From the NCBI GenBank assembly GCA_964478775.1, contig CAYZJC010000003.1, positions 1-64,000 of the forward strand: DNA of 64,000 bases, read 5' to 3'. Positions 61,924 through 64,000 of this stretch are shown here, one piece after another. A program made the position numbers and the translations under genes. The notes below the pieces were generated by a model. It worked only from the letters and a program-made list of their open reading frames with translations, did no database searches and had not been told where the DNA came from. This DNA comes from PNMQ01 sp964478775 (GTDB taxonomy: Bacteria > Pseudomonadota > Alphaproteobacteria > Paracaedibacterales > CAIOTO01). The stretch's first letter is position 1; each line of letters begins with the position of its first letter.

Positions 61924-62517
61924 ATGAAAGAAAACCTTAAAGCCGCATGGACCAATGAAGAAATCACCTTATTGGCAGATGAGTATATCAAAGGAACGCG
62001 CATTATCGACCTTGCCGTTATGTTGAAGAGAACACCAACATCCCTTAACAAGGCCTTACATCGTTTTGGGATTAGAAAGCACATCCCGCGTGTGAAGCCC
62101 TTGTTTACTTTCGAAAATATGGCCGGTAACTTTATAAGCGCTGCGTCTGGTAAAGGCAAGAGGCGAAAACAGAAAATGATTTACCAGCGAAAAGCATACC
62201 CTGTTGTTAAAAAAATCTGTGTGCAAAAAGCAAAAGAGGAAAACAAAAGTATTATTGCGCAACAAATGGAAGCCATTGTTGAAACGCAAATAAATTATAA
62301 GGTGAGACGCTGGGTGCATATGTCATGCGTGTTGCGCTATTTGCGTGAAAAAAATTACTTAGTGTTCAAAACTCAAGCGGGAATCACCCCTGCAGATGAG
62401 GTCTATCATCTTAATGGTAACGCTTACAATCATCTACAGCTTGTGAAATTTGCAAATGCAGACCGTGAAAAACGTGGTCTATCACCTTTATATGTGAAAG
62501 GCACAACATGGGAGTAG
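61924..62517 (+). CDS. Hypothetical protein with Myb/SANT-like N-terminal HTH
   Basis: 197 aa. Residues ~8-52 (AWTNEEITLLADEYIKGTR, LKRTPTSLNKALHRFGIR) resemble a Myb/SANT-like or GcrA-like helix-turn-helix. The rest is Lys/Arg-rich and unrecognised. TAGGAGA seven bases before the ATG supports the start. The stop overlaps the next gene by ten bases, so the two are translationally coupled. Possibly phage-derived or regulatory. Confidence 0.65.
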   Translation: MKENLKAAWTNEEITLLADEYIKGTRIIDLAVMLKRTPTSLNKALHRFGIRKHIPRVKPLFTFENMAGNFISAASGKGKRRKQKMIYQRKAYPVVKKICVQKAKEENKSIIAQQMEAIVETQINYKVRRWVHMSCVLRYLREKNYLVFKTQAGITPADEVYHLNGNAYNHLQLVKFANADREKRGLSPLYVKGTTWE

Positions 62518-63005
62518 GTCATTTTTCCAAACTAGACATCTTCAATCAATTATATGAAGATAAAATCATTACTGAGCAAGCATGGTGTTATGTGAAAATT
62601 GTAAGACGGGTTGCACGTAAAGCCATGGCATGTATTCATTTAACCGACCATGTTTCCTCGCAGTTAAATAAAATAGAAACCATGGGTATTGGTTGTTATG
62701 TTCAGCAGCAAGCCCATGCGCGTGAAGAAAGACAATGGCGAGACTTAATGACAATTTTTAAACGTTACGAAACCCGTCACAAGTTTGACACGCATTTATT
62801 GTGGCTTGCCATAGACCCGACACTGGTCAGTAAAAGCGACTTGTCTCTGCAATATTTAATGATGTCAGACAAACTGAGCACAGCAGAACAAAGGCACAAA
62901 ATTGCGCAAGTGATGAATGCGTTGAAACAAGGGGTGGAAATTGTATGCAAAGCACAGCTACGAAACCTACGCAGAAAGTCGGAGACATCACAGATTTTCA
63001 TATAA
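62508..63005 (+). CDS. Hypothetical helical protein coupled to the preceding gene
   Basis: 165 aa, all-helical and basic (KIVRRVARKAMACIHLTD, KQGVEIVCKAQLRNLRRKSE). No family recognised, no signal peptide. The overlap of ten bases with the upstream HTH gene suggests they work together. motA begins 65 bases downstream. Confidence 0.6.
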   Translation: MGVGHFSKLDIFNQLYEDKIITEQAWCYVKIVRRVARKAMACIHLTDHVSSQLNKIETMGIGCYVQQQAHAREERQWRDLMTIFKRYETRHKFDTHLLWLAIDPTLVSKSDLSLQYLMMSDKLSTAEQRHKIAQVMNALKQGVEIVCKAQLRNLRRKSETSQIFI

Positions 63006-63069
63006 ATTAATATTTTAATAACACTATTTTGGTAAGCTTAAATATCATAAATATAGAGATTTAAGTTTC

Positions 63070-63930
63070 ATGAAGTTTTATGCAGGTATAGCTGCTGTTA
63101 TTATATGTATTATCATTGGGTACATGGGTGCTGGTGGGCACTTAGGTGTGTTATGGCAACCATTTGAATTTATTATTATTCTTGGTGCGGCTGGTGGTGC
63201 CTTTGCTATTGCAAACCCTGCTGCGCTCCTTGGGCGTGTAACGGGGAACATTAATAAAATTATAGCGGGGCCAAAATATTTGAAAAAAGACTATGTTCAG
63301 CTTTTAACCCTTTTGTTTAGCATTTTTAAGCTTGCCAAAGCGAAAGGGATGTTATCACTAGAAGCACATATTGAAAATCCATTTGACTCTGCTATCTTTC
63401 AAAAATTCCCATCATTCATGTCAAACCATTCAGCGTTGAGTTTCTTGTGTGACTATTTAAGGTTAATGACAATGGGTAGCGATAACCCCCATCAACTTGA
63501 AGACCTAATGGGGGAAGAGCTGGAAGTTCTCTTTCATGAAGACCATGCTGACATTTCTGCTTTTGAAAAAATGGCGGATGGTTTGCCTGCACTTGGAATT
63601 GTTGCGGCTGTGCTTGGGGTTATTCACACGATGGGTTCTATTAGTCAACCCCCAGAAGTTTTGGGAAATTTAATTGGTGCTGCACTTGTGGGAACATTCT
63701 TTGGAATTTTAGTAAGTTATGGCTTCGTAGGCCCAATGGCGCAATCATTAGAAGCCACATTAAAGGCAGACCAAAAATATATTTTATGTATTAAAACAGC
63801 AATCGTTGCATATTTGGGTGGTTCAGCCCCCATTATTATTGTGGAATGCGCCAGAAAAATACTAGACGAAGAACAACGACCAAGTTTTGCGGAAATGGAA
63901 ATAGCAACACAACAGGCAGCAGATGCTTAA
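63070..63930 (+). CDS. motA: Flagellar motor stator protein MotA
   Basis: Stator subunit with MotB that drives flagellar rotation by proton flow. Four membrane helices, cytoplasmic loop, and the conserved Pro segments LPALGIVAAVLGVIHTMGS and LVGTFFGILVSYGFVGPMA. 286 aa, close to the usual 285-295. motB follows after 50 bases with AGGAGGG before it. Confidence 0.94.
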   Translation: MKFYAGIAAVIICIIIGYMGAGGHLGVLWQPFEFIIILGAAGGAFAIANPAALLGRVTGNINKIIAGPKYLKKDYVQLLTLLFSIFKLAKAKGMLSLEAHIENPFDSAIFQKFPSFMSNHSALSFLCDYLRLMTMGSDNPHQLEDLMGEELEVLFHEDHADISAFEKMADGLPALGIVAAVLGVIHTMGSISQPPEVLGNLIGAALVGTFFGILVSYGFVGPMAQSLEATLKADQKYILCIKTAIVAYLGGSAPIIIVECARKILDEEQRPSFAEMEIATQQAADA

Positions 63931-63980
63931 CACAAAAGTGTTATGCCTTTAACAAATAATTAGTCCAGGAGGGACTAAAA

Positions 63981-64000
63981 ATGATGACGGTTTCAAAGGT
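63981..64000 (+). CDS. Start of the gene after motA, probably motB (partial)
   Basis: Six codons (MMTVSK) plus two bases remain in the window. CAGGAGGG stands seven bases before ATG 63981. MotB is expected from the motA-motB order; sequence alone cannot confirm it. Confidence 0.5.

Noticed and set aside
61924..62060. GcrA cell-cycle regulator
   Set aside because: The first 45 residues are HTH-like, but the GcrA N-terminal WTDERVE pattern and length do not fit well enough.

Overview
The window looks like a piece of the chromosome of a low-GC alphaproteobacterium with an intracellular or symbiotic lifestyle, most likely of the Holosporales/Paracaedibacter type. The order is inferred, not proven. 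Alphaproteobacterial marks are a MucR/Ros regulator, a DUF4167 protein, a HemY-Mic60 pair, rsmG-parA-parB with parS sites inside rsmG, and GatCAB. Several genes encode exported proteins of no recognised family, and some genes are broken. Flagellar genes (flhB, motA, start of motB) suggest a motile or formerly motile cell.

Layout. 0.1-3 kb: a large exported repeat protein ending in an eukaryote-type IQ motif. 3-6.5 kb: gatCAB. 6.8-16.2 kb: FkbM-like methyltransferase, rpmE, uvrD/pcrA, a Gly-Met-Asn repeat protein, aroK, galU, an exported receiver-like protein, a polyprenyl synthase and a TrmN6-like methyltransferase. 16.2-20.9 kb: a minus-strand block of mucR, dnaJ-like, 3-hydroxyacyl-CoA dehydrogenase, fis-like, dusB and prfA. 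21.2-22.5 kb: a frameshifted exported protein. 22.4-27.0 kb: rsmG-parA-parB-plsC-prs-like. 27.1-28.8 kb: a CheB-type receiver and flhB, which is interrupted by a 10-N assembly gap. 28.7-33.0 kb: hfq, then dapD-dapE-uppP-UPF0104, a cell-wall precursor operon.

33.2-35.4 kb: a cytosolic hybrid histidine kinase, followed by a 0.4-kb non-coding region with eight perfect DnaA boxes (TTATCCACA) and one near-match beside an AT-rich tract. This is a strong candidate for the chromosomal origin. Two parS-like sites lie about 8-9 kb to its left, inside rsmG, which is the usual origin-proximal arrangement.

35.4-50.4 kb: exported protein, xerD, a divergent polysaccharide-deacetylase-like protein, hemY, mic60, era, DUF4167, then hemH-kdsD-smr and yidC-engB, a methyltransferase pseudogene with one stop codon, prmA and tRNA-Asn. 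50.5-64 kb: obgE, three consecutive exported unknowns (two share a repeated domain), recA, aroQ, pgsA, a glycine-zipper lipoprotein, a small complex I cluster (nuoA, nuoB, CHCC zinc-finger protein), another exported protein, a 0.8-kb non-coding stretch with a GC-rich hairpin, two unknown overlapping genes, motA and the first bases of motB.

The items most worth a second look are the IQ-motif exported protein, the oriC/parS architecture, the exported receiver-like protein running into galU, the repeated domain of the 53.5-55.7 kb exported proteins, the PlsC fusion, the small Fis/NtrC-type protein beside dusB, and the GC-rich structured element near 61.5 kb.
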